Below, one piece after another: positions 62,340 to 64,000 of a DNA stretch of 64,000 nt. The notes below the pieces were generated by a model. That model saw only the letters and a program-made list of their open reading frames with translations, was not told where the DNA came from and searched no databases. The position numbers were made by a program, and so were the translations under genes. Numbering within the stretch: position 1 is the first letter of the stretch; each line of letters opens with the position of its first letter. Origin of the DNA: Acinetobacter schindleri CIP 107287 (GTDB lineage: Bacteria; Pseudomonadota; Gammaproteobacteria; Pseudomonadales; Moraxellaceae); NCBI RefSeq assembly GCF_000368625.1, contig NZ_KB849575.1:799202-863201 (forward strand). The letters run 5' to 3'.

Positions 62340-63563
62340 ATGAATTATGAAATCGATGCCTTTGGCACCTTGGTGATTGCAGTATTTTTTCTTTTTATTG
62401 GGCGGTATCTGGTTAGTAAAATTAGCTTCTTTAGAAACTATAACTTACCTGAGCCTGTAATCGGCGGTCTAATCGCAGCGATTACAGCTTTTATTCTCTA
62501 TAAATTTTTTAATATCAGTGCCACATTTGACTCAGAAATTCAAACCATTCTGATGCTGATGTTCTTTACCTCTGTTGGTTTAAGTGCAGACTTTACAAAG
62601 CTCAAAGAAGGTGGGAAATCACTGCTGATCTTTCTGGTCTGTGTCATTCTATTTGTAGTTGTACAAAATGCGGTTGGCATGAGTTTAGCCACAGCACTTG
62701 GGCTTGATCCATTGATTGGTCTGATTGTCGGTTCTGTTACCTTAACGGGTGGACATGGTACTGCCGGTGCTTGGGGTGAAGTGCTTGAAACTCAATATGG
62801 AATACAGGGGGCAATTGTCCTCGGAATGGCAAGCGCTACTTTTGGTTTGATTATTGGTGGACTTGTGGGCGGTCCGGTTGCCAAATTCTTGATTAAACGC
62901 AATCAATTGGCAGAGACAGTAGCGCAAGAGACCAATGAGCAACAACTCGATACTAGCATCAACACCGCACCCTTCGAATATCCAAAGAAAACCCGGTTGA
63001 TTACAGCCAGTAATGCAGTGTCGACTTTGGGGATGTTTGCACTATGTATTTTTGTTGCGAATGAAATGACAGAGATTAGTCAAGGACGATGGTTCGAACT
63101 GCCGACCTTTGTCTGGGCCTTAGGGACAGGGGTGATTGTACGTAACTTCCTGGAGCATGTACTGAAAGTCGATATCTTCGACCGTGCTATTGATGTATTC
63201 GGAAATGCGTCATTATCCCTGTATTTATCTATGGCTTTACTGTCACTGCAACTCTGGTTACTGGCCGATTTGGCAGGCCCGCTCATTACCATTTTGTTTG
63301 CGCAGACAGCGGTACTGATTTTATTTACCGCAATTGTGACCTTTAGAATCATGGGAAAAAATTACGATGCAGCCGTTTTGGTAGCGGGGCATTGTGGTTT
63401 TGGTATGGGAGCAACACCAACTGCGATTGCCAATATTCAGGCGGTCACCAATAGTTATGGTCCATCACATAAAGCATTTTTGATCGTACCGCTGTGTGGT
63501 GCATTTTTTATTGATATTGTGAATGCTGTGGTGATTCAGAGCATCATTGCATTTTTCGGATAA
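62340..63563 (+). CDS. gltS: sodium/glutamate symporter
   Basis: A 407-residue inner-membrane carrier that imports glutamate with sodium. I chose the ATG at 62340, where GGGA lies 6 bases upstream and the protein opens MNYEIDAFGTLVIAVFFLF; a frame from 62313 has no ribosome-binding site. The two inverted halves each hold the GltS reentrant-loop motif: GSVTLTGGHGTAGAWG near 130-145 and VAGHCGFGMGATPTAIAN near 345-362. About ten spans are visible. Length matches E. coli GltS (401). Confidence 0.95.
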   Translation: MNYEIDAFGTLVIAVFFLFIGRYLVSKISFFRNYNLPEPVIGGLIAAITAFILYKFFNISATFDSEIQTILMLMFFTSVGLSADFTKLKEGGKSLLIFLVCVILFVVVQNAVGMSLATALGLDPLIGLIVGSVTLTGGHGTAGAWGEVLETQYGIQGAIVLGMASATFGLIIGGLVGGPVAKFLIKRNQLAETVAQETNEQQLDTSINTAPFEYPKKTRLITASNAVSTLGMFALCIFVANEMTEISQGRWFELPTFVWALGTGVIVRNFLEHVLKVDIFDRAIDVFGNASLSLYLSMALLSLQLWLLADLAGPLITILFAQTAVLILFTAIVTFRIMGKNYDAAVLVAGHCGFGMGATPTAIANIQAVTNSYGPSHKAFLIVPLCGAFFIDIVNAVVIQSIIAFFG

Positions 63564-64000
63564 ATTTTAATACGACTTTAAAATCATATAGACATGAAAA
63601 AGCCCCATGGTTAGGGGCTAGTCGTATGCACATCTGAGGCACATACTGTAAGAGGCTCATCTCATACTGTAAGCATTAAAACATAAATCTCCAGTAAAAG
63701 ATAATGAAACATCAACTGTTTAAAATTATTCAATGTAAGAACATCATTTTAATTTAAGTTTGTTCAAACTATAAAATTCAATTTAAATACTTTAGCTTAA
63801 TATTGAAAATGCTTTCTACATTCTCTGCCAGCAAAGGTTCGGATACTGAGCCGTACCAATTTCAATCAAAAGGTTGAGAGAGATTATATTTCTAAAATTT
63901 AAATGAAAAGAATTGCTTTTAAATTAAACAATAACATCAAAAGTTTGCTATACAAAGCCTGACCGAGTTCTTAGAATAGCGGCTATTTTTCAATCTTAAA
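63564..64000. other. right-hand spacer, no gene seen
   Basis: Contains a hairpin AGCCCC/GGGGCT (63601-63619), which on the minus strand is followed by TTTTT and so looks like a terminator for leftward transcription; a direct repeat CATACTGTAAG (63642-63652 and 63664-63674); and an imperfect hairpin GGTTCGG/CCGTACC near 63835-63858. No protein gene is supported. Confidence 0.5.

Noticed and set aside
63835..63858. tRNA-like sequence with GGTTCGG
   Set aside because: No cloverleaf, acceptor stem or anticodon arm can be drawn around it.
1..64000. CRISPR arrays, insertion sequences, prophage
   Set aside because: I saw no evenly spaced repeats, transposase or integrase genes, or phage structural genes in the window.

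Overview
The window reads as a chromosomal segment of an Acinetobacter-type gammaproteobacterium (Moraxellaceae). The evidence is gene content and order: alr beside dnaB, an rpsF-rpsR-rplI run, a CuA-less cyoABCDE quinol oxidase, Coq7-type ubiquinone hydroxylation, tamA-tamB, and A+T-rich spacers with short-looped intrinsic terminators. Species cannot be fixed from sequence alone. I see no rRNA, tRNA, CRISPR array, intact insertion sequence or prophage.

Layout: 1-7631 holds the end of dnaX, a thioesterase, an iron alcohol dehydrogenase, then a forward run (low-molecular-weight phosphatase, murB, DUF218 protein, alpha/beta hydrolase) and a membrane-anchored GltB-like flavoprotein. 7632-8088 may hold an orphan short transcript. 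8089-13537 holds a WYL regulator, the four-gene ATP-grasp / alpha-E / transglutaminase / Anbu peptidase operon behind a near-perfect sigma-54 promoter, and a BLUF photosensor. 13582-17623 (minus) is alr, dnaB, rplI, rpsR, rpsF, with a likely S6:S18 autoregulatory leader. 18083-24100 (minus) is cyoABCDE and a GYF_2/RDD membrane protein. 24482-27845 is the divergent ppsA/ppsR pair.

28107-31395 contains a shortened flavin-monooxygenase-like gene, a relic of a YiaA-like gene, an LLM oxidoreductase and two glycine-zipper paralogues. prfA-prmC (31737-33643) is followed by an accessory-looking stretch to about 39052: a sulfonate-type ABC permease and binding protein without an ATPase, a short-chain dehydrogenase, a PNPOx-like protein and small unknown membrane proteins. 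Then come a ThiF/MoeB-like E1 enzyme, a UbiB-like kinase, folB-folK, gene relics, a DUF1003 protein, coq7, an LplT-like transporter, tamA-tamB, a 49-residue protein, xseB-xseA, two lipoproteins and acnB.

The most system-like accessory element is 59832-61799, between acnB and gltS: a strikingly A+T-rich two-gene unit with an OLD/ABC-class AAA ATPase and a 205-residue partner showing a PD-(D/E)xK-like nuclease signature. This resembles ATPase-nuclease anti-phage modules, but I cannot assign it to a named one. A nearby interrupted gene at 61994-62236 supports the view that this spot is a variable locus. The Anbu operon, with its sigma-54 promoter, is the second most notable unit: a known but functionally unresolved conserved system.
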